A stretch of DNA of 64,000 nucleotides from NVTR01 sp036480115 (GCA_965224795.1 CBDDAE010000002.1:186001-250000), one strand, 5' to 3'. Counted from the stretch's first letter, positions 1-8,158 are shown. A program made the numbers and translations. The notes: generated from the letters alone by a model not told the origin.

Positions 1-945
1 CCGAATTACGCAGGCAAACAGTGGGTTTACCAACAATACGACACCCAGGTTATGGCCGACACGGTGATCACGCCGGGCCTTGGCGCGGGCATCGTTCGGG
101 TGCATGGCACCGAAAAAATGCTTGCCTTCACGTCAGATGTCACGCCGCGCTACGTCATGGCCAACCCATATATGGGCGGCGCTCAGGCAGTGGCCGAGGC
201 TTATCGCAACCTAACATGTGTGGGCGCAACCCCACTGGCCACTACTGACAATATGAACTTTGGCAACCCGGAAAAACCAGAGATTATGGGCCAGTTTGTC
301 GGCGCAATTAAAGGCATTTCCGCGGCTGTTATCGCGCTGGATATGCCGATCGTGTCGGGCAACGTTTCGCTGTATAATGAAACCGACGGAACCGGCATTC
401 TGCCCACCCCCACAATTGGTGCCGTGGGTCTTATCAAACACGCTGATCAACTGATCAGCGGTCAGGCGCGTGATGGACATGTCGCTCTTTTGGTCGGCGA
501 AACAGGCAGCCACCTGGGCCAGTCCGCGCTTCTGGCCGAGGTTTTTAACCGCAATGACGGCGATGCACCAAACGTTGATCTGGCGGCTGAAAAACGCAAC
601 GGCGATTTCATCCGCGACAACGTCCAATGGATACCCGCCGTCACCGACCTGTCAGATGGCGGGTTGGCACTGGCAGCTTTTGAGCTGGCTGAAGCAGCCG
701 GCGTCGGTGTCACGCTGGACACCGACGACACCCCCACCCTATTTGGCGAAGATCAGGCGCGCTATCTGATCGCCTGCAACTTTGACGCCGCCGAAGCGCT
801 GATGGTCGCTGCGGGGAAAGCCAATATCCGCCTTCAATCGGTCGGTAAATTCAGCGGCGATCAGGTTACCTTTGGCGGCGCTACCGCCCCCTTGTCTGAC
901 CTCAGCCAAATATTTCGCAACAGTTTTGCCAATACCGTAACCTAG
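1..945 (+). CDS. purL: Phosphoribosylformylglycinamidine synthase subunit PurL (C-terminal part, 5' end outside window)
   Basis: The frame is open from base 1 and ends at TAG 943-945, giving about 314 C-terminal residues; the start lies before the window. PurL carries out the ATP-dependent amidotransfer from FGAR to FGAM in de novo purine synthesis. The fragment has the second PurM/PurL ATP-binding-type domain: GNVSLYNETDG near residue 120, the glycine-rich VTDLSDGGLALAAFELA stretch near residue 214, and a typical AIR-synthase-like C-terminus. Rhodobacterales usually encode a separate small-form PurL working with PurS and PurQ; the length of the whole protein cannot be judged here. It is followed by bolA and grxD in the same direction after a 137-nt gap. 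Confidence 0.95.
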   Translation, partial: PNYAGKQWVYQQYDTQVMADTVITPGLGAGIVRVHGTEKMLAFTSDVTPRYVMANPYMGGAQAVAEAYRNLTCVGATPLATTDNMNFGNPEKPEIMGQFVGAIKGISAAVIALDMPIVSGNVSLYNETDGTGILPTPTIGAVGLIKHADQLISGQARDGHVALLVGETGSHLGQSALLAEVFNRNDGDAPNVDLAAEKRNGDFIRDNVQWIPAVTDLSDGGLALAAFELAEAAGVGVTLDTDDTPTLFGEDQARYLIACNFDAAEALMVAAGKANIRLQSVGKFSGDQVTFGGATAPLSDLSQIFRNSFANTVT

Positions 946-1082
946 CCCTATTAAGTATCCAGTTACGTCACTTGTCACCGACCCGACCCTGCAAAACACA
1001 ACACTGCCCTTTGGCGCTACACCCTTGCGCCGCCTGCGCGCGAACACTACATCTTGGCCAACACCAACGGAGACACATAAAC

Positions 1083-1325
1083 ATGGCCATTGAAGCCCAG
1101 GAAATTGAAAGCCTGATCCGCGACGCCTTCCCGGACGCCCAGATCACCATCACCGATCTGGCTGGCGACGGGAACCACTACGCGGCGGAAGTGATTGACG
1201 CCAGCTTCAAAGGCCAGAACCGGGTGCAGCAACAGCGCGCGGTTTACGCATCCCTAAAAGGTAAAATGGACGGCAAGTCCGGCGAATTGCACGCCCTTGC
1301 CCTGACAACGAAAGCACCGGAGTAA
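1083..1325 (+). CDS. bolA: BolA family protein
   Basis: An 80-residue BolA-type protein. The ATG at 1083 follows GGAGAC at a good distance; the frame extends further upstream but that part has no family character. Core features are the N-terminal helix (EIESLIRDAFPDA), the GDGNHYAAEVID segment and the RVQQQRAVYASL helix, all typical of the class II KH-like BolA fold. BolA proteins pair with monothiol glutaredoxins to handle [2Fe-2S] clusters, and the CGFS glutaredoxin gene starts only 4 nt downstream, so a co-translated BolA-Grx pair is expected. Whether it acts mainly in iron sensing or in cluster delivery cannot be told from sequence. Confidence 0.93.
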   Translation: MAIEAQEIESLIRDAFPDAQITITDLAGDGNHYAAEVIDASFKGQNRVQQQRAVYASLKGKMDGKSGELHALALTTKAPE

Positions 1326-1329
1326 TATT

Positions 1330-1692
1330 ATGAGCAACGCACAAACCCAGATCAAAGACACCGTCACCAGCAATGACGTGGCCCTGTTCATGAAGGGCAC
1401 AAAGATGATGCCGCAATGCGGATTTTCATCCAAAGTTGCGGGCATTCTGAACTATATGGGCGTTGAATATTCCGACGTGAACGTGCTGGAAGACGACACA
1501 ATCCGCCAGGGCATCAAGGATTATTCAGACTGGCCAACTGTGCCCCAGCTTTACGTCAAAGGCGAATTTGTCGGCGGTTGCGACATCATCATCGAAATGA
1601 CCATGTCCGGTGAACTTGATCAGCTGCTGGATGACAAGGGCATTGCCTATGACAAGGAGGCGGTAAAAAAGATCCGCGAAAGCAATACCTAA
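1330..1692 (+). CDS. grxD: Monothiol glutaredoxin (Grx4/GrxD, CGFS type)
   Basis: 120 residues with the diagnostic CGFS active site in MPQCGFSSKV (about residues 33-42), the TVPQLYVKGEFVGGCDI glutathione-binding segment and a GELDQLL C-terminal region. The family forms glutathione-ligated [2Fe-2S] homodimers or heterocomplexes with BolA and serves Fe-S delivery and iron sensing rather than disulfide reduction. Four nucleotides separate it from bolA. The gene ends 9 nt before the stop of the convergent zapA. Start ATG 1330 is preceded by GGAG at 1319-1322 inside the end of bolA. Confidence 0.96.
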   Translation: MSNAQTQIKDTVTSNDVALFMKGTKMMPQCGFSSKVAGILNYMGVEYSDVNVLEDDTIRQGIKDYSDWPTVPQLYVKGEFVGGCDIIIEMTMSGELDQLLDDKGIAYDKEAVKKIRESNT

Positions 1693-1701
1693 CCCAAAAA
1701 T

Positions 1702-2097
1702 TTACACGATTGCTTTTTCTTCCACGGCCGCGGCCAACGATTCCGCGCGTGCAGCCAATTCAGCCAAACTGTCGGTCAATGCTGGTGGGATCACGGCAAC
1801 CTCGACGGTTTGCGCCTTTGGTTTGGGTTGGTTGCGCAGCTCATCAATCAAGGTTTTTTGCGAAGCCAGTTTTTCTTCTAGCGCGCGCATCTGCTCTTCC
1901 AGTCCAGCGGTTTTATCAGCCAGCATCAGCCCAGACATCAGCAACATGCGACTTTCAGGCATCCGCCCGATCTGATTGTTAAGTACCGAAGCCTCTGCAT
2001 CCAGATATGACGCGGCGGATTCCAGAAAGTGTTCTTCACCGGCCTGACACGCGACTTCAAATTCACGGCCACCGATGGCAATTTTAATCTCAGGCAT
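1702..2097 (-). CDS. zapA: Cell division protein ZapA
   Basis: 131 residues if started at ATG 2097; an in-frame ATG nine bases upstream is possible, but the 2097 start is where ZapA proteins begin (PEIKIAIGGREFEV). The N-terminal half matches the ZapA fold (IGGREFEVACQAGEE, then a helix with AASYLDAEASVL), followed by a coiled coil (about residues 65-95, EEQMRALEEKLASQ). ZapA is a cytosolic FtsZ-ring-associated protein that crosslinks and stabilises protofilaments. It overlaps the upstream coiled-coil gene by 8 nt (2090-2097), so the pair is probably translationally coupled. Confidence 0.88.
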   Translation of the reverse strand: MPEIKIAIGGREFEVACQAGEEHFLESAASYLDAEASVLNNQIGRMPESRMLLMSGLMLADKTAGLEEQMRALEEKLASQKTLIDELRNQPKPKAQTVEVAVIPPALTDSLAELAARAESLAAAVEEKAIV

Positions 2098-2572
2098 TGG
2101 CCACATCCTCTAGCAAAGGTTTAAGACCCAATAGAATCGCATCAAGTTCGGAACGGTCGGTTTCGCGGCTGATGCGCAGGGCGTCCAACTCGGCAACCAT
2201 TCCGGTGTTGATCAATTCCACATCGCCGACACTCTGTTTGTTAACGTCACGCAGCGCGCGATTGTTTTCACGAAGCCTGTTGTTAACCTGTTTAACACGC
2301 TGGACGTCACCATCATGGCTGGCCAGCTCAGTCCGCAGCTTTTCAACTTCACTTTCCAGTGTTGCCACCAGTTTTTCCTGCTTTTCTTTGATTGCTTCCA
2401 CGCGTTGTTCCAATTGGGAATTTACAACTTTCTCGGCAGCAAGCGACTCTTGAAGAGCCGTAATCTCACCGCCGTCACCACCAGTTGAAGTAACGGACAA
2501 AACGTCTAGCCCGGCGCCAATGCGATCAAGCGCGGCAGTGATCCGTTTTTCTAATTCTGCAACGTCACTCAT
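2090..2572 (-). CDS. Coiled-coil protein of unknown function next to zapA
   Basis: 160 residues from ATG 2572 (MSDVAELEKRI); a longer frame exists upstream but lacks family-like sequence. Nearly the whole chain from about residue 5 to 125 is predicted coiled coil rich in E, L, R and Q (SQLEQRVEAIKEKQEKL, VEKLRTELASHD). There is no signal peptide or membrane segment. It sits directly upstream of zapA with an 8-nt overlap, an arrangement I recall in other Rhodobacterales, so a role with ZapA/FtsZ is plausible but inferred from context only. No catalytic motif is visible. Confidence 0.75.
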   Translation of the reverse strand: MSDVAELEKRITAALDRIGAGLDVLSVTSTGGDGGEITALQESLAAEKVVNSQLEQRVEAIKEKQEKLVATLESEVEKLRTELASHDGDVQRVKQVNNRLRENNRALRDVNKQSVGDVELINTGMVAELDALRISRETDRSELDAILLGLKPLLEDVANA

Positions 2573-2768
2573 GCTAACTATTGCCCCCAATAGGTTTTCT
2601 GTTTCTCTGAGCACAGACAATTCCAAATCTTAGGGTGTAGAGTCAAGCCAAAGCACGGATTTGGGTCGATTTGATCATAAATCGCCCACTTCCGGCGCCC
2701 TTGCTTGAACTTCCGGTCACGGCTGTTATCACCTGAAGCAGGTATTTTCCCCCGCACAGGAGCCTTAA

Positions 2769-4787
2769 ATGGACATCGCCACACTTCGCAAAGACCACGC
2801 CGACCACTGGAATAAAGCCTGCGCCCTGCGGGTGTTGGCAATGGATGCCGTTCAGGCAGCCAATTCCGGCCACCCAGGTCTGCCCATGGGCATTGCAGAT
2901 GTCGCCACCGTGCTGTTTGAAAAGCACCTGAAGTTTGATCCACAAAATCCCGATTGGCCGGATCGTGACCGGTTCGTTCTATCTGCGGGCCACGGATCCA
3001 TGCTGATATATGGGCTACTGCACTTGACTGGCTACGCCGATATGACGCTGGAGCAGATCAAAAACTTCCGCCAGTGGGGTGCTATTACTGCGGGCCACCC
3101 TGAATATGGCCACGCGACCGGTATCGAAACCACCACCGGGCCTTTGGGTCAGGGGATAGCAAACGCTGTTGGCATGGCCATCGCCGAAGAAAGCCTACGC
3201 GCGCGTTTCGGTAAAAAAGTTGTTGATCACTACACCTATGTCATCGCCGGGGACGGCTGTTTGATGGAAGGCATCAGCCAGGAAGCCATCGGGCTTGCGG
3301 GTATGCAAAGGCTTGGCAAGCTTATCGTGCTTTGGGATGACAACAACATTACCATCGACGGCGAAATCAGCATGTCCGACATTACCAACCAGCAAGTTCG
3401 GTTTAGGGCCTCTGGCTGGCATGTTCAGGAAGTGGACGGCCATGATCCGGCAGCCATTGACGCCGCACTAACCGCTGCCAGGAAAACCAAGAAACCCTCG
3501 CTAATTGCCTGCAAAACCCATATTGGATTTGGCTCTCCGGCAAAGCAGGACACAAACAAAGCCCACGGTTCCCCCCTTGGTGAGGATGAGATCAAAGCCA
3601 CCCGCGCCGCCTATGGCTGGTCGCACGGTGCCTTTGATATCCCCGCCGACATCCGTGCTGGCTGGTCTGCAATCGGTGGCCGTGGCGCTGCGGATCAGGC
3701 CGACTGGCAGACACGGTTTGAAACCCTGTCGCAGGGTCGCCAAAAAGAATTCAACCGGGTGATGGCGTTGGAAGCCCCGCGTAAATTGTCCGCTGTCATC
3801 AAGGCATTCAAAAAGTTCGCCAGCGTTGATCAGCCCAAGGTAGCAACGCGAAAAGCCAGCCAAATGGTGCTGGATGTAATCAACCCGATCATGCCTGAAA
3901 CTCTGGGCGGTTCGGCTGATCTGACCGGTTCGAACCTGACCAACACCACCGATCTTGGCATCTTTAACCCCGATAATCGCAATGGCCGCCATCTGCATTA
4001 CGGCATCCGTGAACACGCTATGGCAGCGGCCATGAACGGCATGGTGCTGCATGGCGGCATCCGCCCTTACGGCGGCACGTTCATGTGTTTTGTCGACTAT
4101 GCGCGCGGCGCGATGCGCCTGTCAGCCCTGATGGGTATCCCGACAGTGTATGTGATGACCCATGACAGTATCGGCCTTGGCGAAGACGGCCCCACCCACC
4201 AGCCGGTGGAACATCTGAGCATCTGCCGCGCAACGCCAAACAGTTGGACATTTCGCCCGGCAGACGTTGTTGAAACAGCTGAAGCCTGGGAACTGGCGTT
4301 ATCGTCTGAAAGCACCCCTTCAGTTCTGGCACTTTCACGCCAAAGTTTGCCTACGTTGCGCACAGAGCACAAGAATAAGAACCTTACAGCACAAGGTGCC
4401 TATGTGCTGGCCGACGCCTTAGGCAAACGCCAGGCAATCCTGATGGCCAGCGGTTCCGAAGTTGAAATCGCCATGGCTGCACGTGAATTACTGCAGGCTA
4501 AGGGCATTGGCACCAGGGTCGTGTCTGTCCCCTGTATGGAACTGTTCGCATCCCAGGACGAAGCCATACGTAAGCGCGTTTTACCAGGTGGCCCGGTTCG
4601 GGTTGCCATAGAAGCTGGGGTGCGTGACAGTTGGGATCGCTGGTTGTTAGGCGAACGCGGCAAGACAACCAAAGCAGACTTTGTTGGCATGACTGGTTTT
4701 GGCGCGTCGGCCCCGGCCGATAGGCTGTATGAAGAATTTGGCATAACTGCCCCAGCGGTTGCTGCCAAGGTCGAGGCATTGCTTTAA
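2769..4787 (+). CDS. tkt: Transketolase
   Basis: 672 residues, the usual transketolase length. It transfers two-carbon ketol units in the pentose phosphate pathway using thiamine diphosphate and Mg2+. Visible signatures are the N-terminal ANSGHPGLPMG region, the ThDP motif GDGCLMEGISQEA (around residue 160) with its DDNNITIDG continuation, the pyrimidine-domain segment DSIGLGEDGPTHQPVEHL (around 465) and a C-terminal transketolase domain. The ATG at 2769 is preceded by AGGAGCC. Its neighbours are a small membrane peptide gene and gap, making a sugar-phosphate cluster on the plus strand. It is divergent from the coiled-coil/zapA pair across 196 nt that must hold both promoters. Confidence 0.97.
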   Translation: MDIATLRKDHADHWNKACALRVLAMDAVQAANSGHPGLPMGIADVATVLFEKHLKFDPQNPDWPDRDRFVLSAGHGSMLIYGLLHLTGYADMTLEQIKNFRQWGAITAGHPEYGHATGIETTTGPLGQGIANAVGMAIAEESLRARFGKKVVDHYTYVIAGDGCLMEGISQEAIGLAGMQRLGKLIVLWDDNNITIDGEISMSDITNQQVRFRASGWHVQEVDGHDPAAIDAALTAARKTKKPSLIACKTHIGFGSPAKQDTNKAHGSPLGEDEIKATRAAYGWSHGAFDIPADIRAGWSAIGGRGAADQADWQTRFETLSQGRQKEFNRVMALEAPRKLSAVIKAFKKFASVDQPKVATRKASQMVLDVINPIMPETLGGSADLTGSNLTNTTDLGIFNPDNRNGRHLHYGIREHAMAAAMNGMVLHGGIRPYGGTFMCFVDYARGAMRLSALMGIPTVYVMTHDSIGLGEDGPTHQPVEHLSICRATPNSWTFRPADVVETAEAWELALSSESTPSVLALSRQSLPTLRTEHKNKNLTAQGAYVLADALGKRQAILMASGSEVEIAMAARELLQAKGIGTRVVSVPCMELFASQDEAIRKRVLPGGPVRVAIEAGVRDSWDRWLLGERGKTTKADFVGMTGFGASAPADRLYEEFGITAPAVAAKVEALL

Positions 4788-4832
4788 TCGGCTCAGTTTT
4801 CTCGGCGAACACTCCTACCGAAAGGGCTTACC

Positions 4833-4976
4833 ATAACCAACCGGATTGCCATTTACCTAGGCTTGATCATCATCGGTCTTCTCGTTGTTGATTTTTTCCT
4901 GTTTGATTGGAATGGATCTGTTTTTCTGGGCCAAAAATTCATCGCATTCAGCAGCTTAATCTCATTTTGGCGATAA
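4833..4976 (+). CDS. Small membrane peptide (47 aa) between tkt and gap, apparent ATA start
   Basis: A short frame of 47 codons ending at TAA 4974-4976 encodes one hydrophobic segment (IAIYLGLIIIGLLVVDFFLF) followed by a short amphipathic tail ending in ISFWR. I recall similar small proteins at the tkt-gap junction of other Rhodobacterales, beginning MTN-R/S-IA, which aligns their Met with the codon ATA at 4833. AAAGGG at 4821-4826 lies 6 nt upstream, an ideal ribosome-binding spacing. There is no ATG or GTG before the hydrophobic segment; the first TTG (4863) would delete a third of it. Function unknown; it is probably an inner-membrane peptide. Confidence 0.62.
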   Translation: MTNRIAIYLGLIIIGLLVVDFFLFDWNGSVFLGQKFIAFSSLISFWR

Positions 4977-5069
4977 ATTGCGGTTGACCTTATCTGCAAA
5001 TTGCACATCTTTGCGACAAAGAAATCCTGCCCAACCGGGCGTTTTACACTGACCAACGGAGAATAAATT

Positions 5070-6071
5070 ATGACCGTAAAAGTAGCCATCAACGGCTTTG
5101 GCCGTATCGGGCGCAACATCTTGCGCGCCATCATCGAAAGCGGGCGCACCGATATTGAAGTGGTCGCCATAAACGACCTGGGCTCGGTTGATTTCAACGC
5201 CCATTTGCTGCGCTTTGACTCGGTGCATGGCAAATTCCCACAAGAAGTCACCGTCAAGGGCGACAGCATCGATGTGGGCCGCGGACCGATCAAAGTCACC
5301 GCCCTGCGCAATCCGGCAGACCTGCCCTGGGCAAATGTCGATGTGGTTATGGAATGCACCGGTATCTTCACTTCAAAAGACGCCTGTCAGGCGCATCTGG
5401 AAAACGGTTCATCCCGGGTTTTGATCTCGGCTCCCGGTAAAGAAGCTGATAAAACAATCGTTTACGGCGTGAACGACGATGTGCTGACCAAGGACGATAT
5501 TGTTGTATCAAACGCCTCCTGCACCACCAATTGCCTGTCACCTGTGGCCAAGGTGCTGAATGACAGCATCGGTATCAACAAAGGCATCATGACCACGATC
5601 CACAGCTATACCGGCGATCAGCCGACGCTGGATACCATGCATTCTGACCTGTACCGCGCCCGCGCCGCCGCCCTGAACATGATCCCAACCACCACCGGGG
5701 CTGCCAAGGCCGTGGGTCTGGTACTGCCGGAACTGGATGGCAAGCTGGACGGCATGGCGATCCGGGTGCCAACCCCGAATGTTTCGGTTGTTGATCTGGT
5801 ATTTGAAGCCGGGCGTGACACCACAATTGAAGAGGTTAATACCCTGATCAAAACGGCGGCCGACGGCCCGCTAAAGGGCATTCTTGGTTATACCGAAGTC
5901 GCCAATGTCAGTTGTGATTTCAACCACGACCCACACAGCTCAATCTTCCACATGGACCAGACCAAGGTTATGGGCGGCAACATGGTCCGCATTCTGACCT
6001 GGTATGACAATGAATGGGGTTTCTCAAACAGAATGGGCGATACAGCGGTCGCTATGGGGAAGTTGATCTAA
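5070..6071 (+). CDS. gap: Type I glyceraldehyde-3-phosphate dehydrogenase
   Basis: 333 residues with the NAD-binding N-terminus AINGFGRIGRNILRA, the catalytic cysteine in SNASCTTNCL (Cys about residue 151) and the C-terminal WYDNEWGFSNRM signature. It interconverts glyceraldehyde 3-phosphate and 1,3-bisphosphoglycerate in the cytosol. The ATG at 5070 is preceded by CGGAGAAT. Downstream, the stop is followed at once by a copy of a dispersed 35-bp element and then two hairpins. Convergent with coaD. Confidence 0.97.
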   Translation: MTVKVAINGFGRIGRNILRAIIESGRTDIEVVAINDLGSVDFNAHLLRFDSVHGKFPQEVTVKGDSIDVGRGPIKVTALRNPADLPWANVDVVMECTGIFTSKDACQAHLENGSSRVLISAPGKEADKTIVYGVNDDVLTKDDIVVSNASCTTNCLSPVAKVLNDSIGINKGIMTTIHSYTGDQPTLDTMHSDLYRARAAALNMIPTTTGAAKAVGLVLPELDGKLDGMAIRVPTPNVSVVDLVFEAGRDTTIEEVNTLIKTAADGPLKGILGYTEVANVSCDFNHDPHSSIFHMDQTKVMGGNMVRILTWYDNEWGFSNRMGDTAVAMGKLI

Positions 6072-6076
6072 ATCCC

Positions 6077-6111
6077 GGCTTCTTTTGTTGCCAAATACTC
6101 CCGCCGGAGGC
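6077..6111 (+). repeat. Post-stop dispersed repeat, copy 1
   Basis: 35-bp element that starts GGCTTCTTTTG and ends TCCCGCCGGAGGC, beginning 6 nt after the gap stop codon. It differs at one position from the copy at 22269-22303 and has more diverged relatives at 42025-42058 (minus strand) and 53539-53574. The 3' end can form a small CTCC/GGAG stem. All four copies follow a stop codon in the sense orientation, which suggests a 3'-UTR element or a mobile intergenic repeat. Confidence 0.7.
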
Positions 6112-6126
6112 CCTAAAAAATCTAAT

Positions 6127-6141
6127 AACGCCGCAGGCGTT
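6127..6141 (+). terminator. Short GC hairpin downstream of gap
   Basis: Perfect 6-bp inverted repeat AACGCC-GCA-GGCGTT followed by TCAAC. It lies between gap and coaD and could help end gap transcription, but no T-run follows. Confidence 0.4.
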
Positions 6142-6147
6142 TCAACT

Positions 6148-6183
6148 AATTCAGCCCTGAAATTTACCCTTCAGGGCTGAATT
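6148..6183. terminator. 14-bp perfect hairpin spanning the coaD stop codon
   Basis: Arms AATTCAGCCCTGAA (6148-6161) and TTCAGGGCTGAATT (6170-6183) pair perfectly around an 8-nt loop. The right arm and most of the left arm lie inside the last codons of coaD, whose stop is 6151-6153. Between convergent gap and coaD it can act on both transcripts as a terminator or 3'-end stabiliser. No strong T-tract follows on either strand. Confidence 0.6.
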
Positions 6184-6645
6184 CACATCAGGCGTCACAA
6201 ATTTTGACACATCCCCGCCCAACCTGGCGATTTCTTTCACCAGCTTGGACGCTATTGCCTGATGCCGTGCCTCGGCCATCAAAAACACAGTTTCAATGGA
6301 CGCATCCAACACCCGGTTCATGCCAACCATTTGATATTCATATTCAAAATCGGCGACCGCGCGCAAACCCCGTATGATCAGTGTGGCGTCAACATCGCGC
6401 GCGCAATCGATCAACAGGTTATCAAACGGGTGCACCACAATCTCGGTTTCATACTCACCGGCATGGGCGGCGCATTCCGCCTTAACCATCGCCACCCGTT
6501 CATCCAGATCAAACAATGGCCCCTTGTCTGCATTCACGGCCACACCGATCACCAGCCGATCTACCAGCGCAAAAGAACGCCGGATAATATCCATATGACC
6601 AAAGGTTATCGGGTCAAATGTGCCGGGGTATAGGCCGATGCGCAT
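6151..6645 (-). CDS. coaD: Phosphopantetheine adenylyltransferase
   Basis: 164 residues starting MRIGLYPGTFDPITFGH, which holds the nucleotidyltransferase signature T/SxxH-type GTFDPITFGH (residues 8-17). The later TLIIRGLRAVADFEYE stretch (around 88-103) and the MNR/HQAIASKLVKEIA region complete the family pattern. It adenylates 4'-phosphopantetheine to dephospho-CoA, the penultimate step of CoA synthesis. It is transcribed on the minus strand, downstream of the CBS protein gene after a 62-nt gap. Its 3' end is built into a 14-bp inverted repeat. Confidence 0.96.
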   Translation of the reverse strand: MRIGLYPGTFDPITFGHMDIIRRSFALVDRLVIGVAVNADKGPLFDLDERVAMVKAECAAHAGEYETEIVVHPFDNLLIDCARDVDATLIIRGLRAVADFEYEYQMVGMNRVLDASIETVFLMAEARHQAIASKLVKEIARLGGDVSKFVTPDVNSALKGKFQG

Positions 6646-6707
6646 GTCGGTAAATCTCCGCTAACTCGCTCCCACGCAACAATATTACGCAGGTAATTAC
6701 AAGGGTG

Positions 6708-7142
6708 CTAATGCCCCATAATCATGCCTTCCAGCGCGTCTTTTTCCATCGCCAGTTCCGACAATCGCGCCTTGACCACATCACCAATGGATATCAGCCC
6801 GACCATTTTACCGTCTTCAACCACCGGCATATGGCGAAACCGCCCGTCGGTCATTTTGGTCAGCACCTGATCGGCTGTTTCGTCGCGGGTGCAGGTTACC
6901 AGTTTTGATGTCATCAAGTGGGCCACCGTTTCGCCCATACAGGCGGGCCCACGCTTACCCAATTCACGCACGATATCGCGCTCGGACACAATCCCCAGCG
7001 CGCTTTCGCCATCCTTAGACACGATAAGCGCCCCAAATTTCCGCTCTGACAGGATTTCCGCGGCTTTGGATACCGTGGTTTCCGGCGGCACAGTTTCAAC
7101 GCCCTGGGCTGGTTTTGCGTTAAGTATCTGGCGAACAAGCAT
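6708..7142 (-). CDS. Tandem CBS-domain protein
   Basis: 144 residues consisting of one CBS pair: the first domain around residues 8-65 (VPPETTVSKAAEILSERKFGALIVS) and the second around 75-135 (DQVLTKMTDGRFRHMPVVEDGKMVGLISIGD). CBS pairs bind adenosine nucleotides or NAD(H) and regulate partners; no partner domain is fused here, so this is a stand-alone sensor or modulator. The ATG at 7142 follows AGAGG with a 6-nt spacer. Partner and ligand cannot be named from sequence. Confidence 0.88.
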   Translation of the reverse strand: MLVRQILNAKPAQGVETVPPETTVSKAAEILSERKFGALIVSKDGESALGIVSERDIVRELGKRGPACMGETVAHLMTSKLVTCTRDETADQVLTKMTDGRFRHMPVVEDGKMVGLISIGDVVKARLSELAMEKDALEGMIMGH

Positions 7143-7153
7143 TTTGCACCTCT

Positions 7154-8095
7154 TTATGACGCGGTTGTGATTACAGGGTCACGTGCATCGCGCGTTCTGT
7201 CAAGTACCGCTTCCAGACGCGCCACTTCTTTTGCAATGCCGTCGCTTATCAATTCGGCAATCCGGTTCAGCCGCGCCACCTTGCCGTCATCCACATGCCG
7301 GATCAGATAAAAACTGCGCCTCAGGCTGACCTGCCTGGGCAAAACCAATTGCAGTTCCGGGCAAAACGGCATGGCAAAATCATGGATCACCCCTACCCCT
7401 GCACCTTGTCGCAACAGATTGATCTGTACCGACACCGAGTTGGATGCGGTATTTACCTGTTTCGCCCCGGCTTCGGCCAGATAATCCAGCTCTTTGTCAA
7501 AAATCATATCAGGGATGTAGCCGACAATCCTATGCTTAGCTAAGTCTTCTATATCTTTGATTTCTTGATATTTTTCCAAGTACACTTGGCTTGCTGCCAG
7601 GTGCAAACGATAGTCGGTGATTTTTTGCACGTTCAGACGGCCGGTATCAGGTGGGCTAAGTGCCACGGCCATATCTGCCTCTCGCTTAGACAGGTTGAAC
7701 ACCCGCGGCAGCGCCACGATTTGTAATTCCAGCCCCGGATTATCCGCGCCAATACGCGCACAAATCTGCGGCAGCAGGTAATTCGCGCTGCCATCGGGCG
7801 CACCGATGCGCACCTGTCCGCTAAGCGGGCCGCCCTGCCCGCCCAGATCTTCACGCGCCAGTGAAATTGACTGTTCGGCCCGTTCCGCATGGGCCAAAAA
7901 TCGCTGCCCGGCATCACTAAGGGCGTAGCCGTGCGGGGATTTTGTGAACAGGTTGGCGCTCAACCTTTCCTCAAGCCGCCCAATGCGCCGCCCCACAGTT
8001 GCCGGATCAAGTTTTAGCATGCGACCGGCTGCCGACAGGCTTTCCAAACGGGCCACAGCCAGAAAAATGCGCATATCGTCCCAGTGAATATCCAC
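7154..8095 (-). CDS. LysR family transcriptional regulator divergent from mmsA
   Basis: 313 residues when begun at GTG 8095 (V-DIHWDDMRIFLAVAR), which puts the HTH (SAAGRMLKLDPATVGRRIGRLEE) at residues about 20-60 as usual; the frame stays open upstream toward 8146. The remainder is a periplasmic-binding-like effector domain (GQVRIGAPDGSANYLLPQI onward). Its divergence from mmsA suggests that it controls the valine-catabolic genes, an inference from position only. The ligand is unknown. The intergenic 8096-8200 carries two direct TTTTGCAA repeats. Confidence 0.88.
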   Translation of the reverse strand: MDIHWDDMRIFLAVARLESLSAAGRMLKLDPATVGRRIGRLEERLSANLFTKSPHGYALSDAGQRFLAHAERAEQSISLAREDLGGQGGPLSGQVRIGAPDGSANYLLPQICARIGADNPGLELQIVALPRVFNLSKREADMAVALSPPDTGRLNVQKITDYRLHLAASQVYLEKYQEIKDIEDLAKHRIVGYIPDMIFDKELDYLAEAGAKQVNTASNSVSVQINLLRQGAGVGVIHDFAMPFCPELQLVLPRQVSLRRSFYLIRHVDDGKVARLNRIAELISDGIAKEVARLEAVLDRTRDARDPVITTAS

Positions 8096-8108
8096 GCTAT
8101 ACCTATAT

Positions 8109-8158
8109 TTTTGCAAAACCCTTTTGGGAAATTGACCCTTTTCCATTCAATTTTGCAA
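8109..8158. promoter_or_regulatory. LysR/mmsA divergent control region with TTTTGCAA direct repeats
   Basis: TTTTGCAA occurs at 8109-8116 and again at 8151-8158, 42 bp apart (four helical turns), in the 105-bp gap between the divergent genes. This spacing would suit a dimeric regulator binding one face of the helix. A TTGACC (8133-8138) lies between them, but no convincing -10 follows it, so promoter assignment is tentative. Confidence 0.35.

Noticed and set aside
2573..2768. Possible 6S RNA gene beside zapA
   Set aside because: zapA is a neighbour of 6S RNA in enterobacteria, but this 196-nt gap must hold two divergent promoters and I could not fold a 6S-like central bubble from it.
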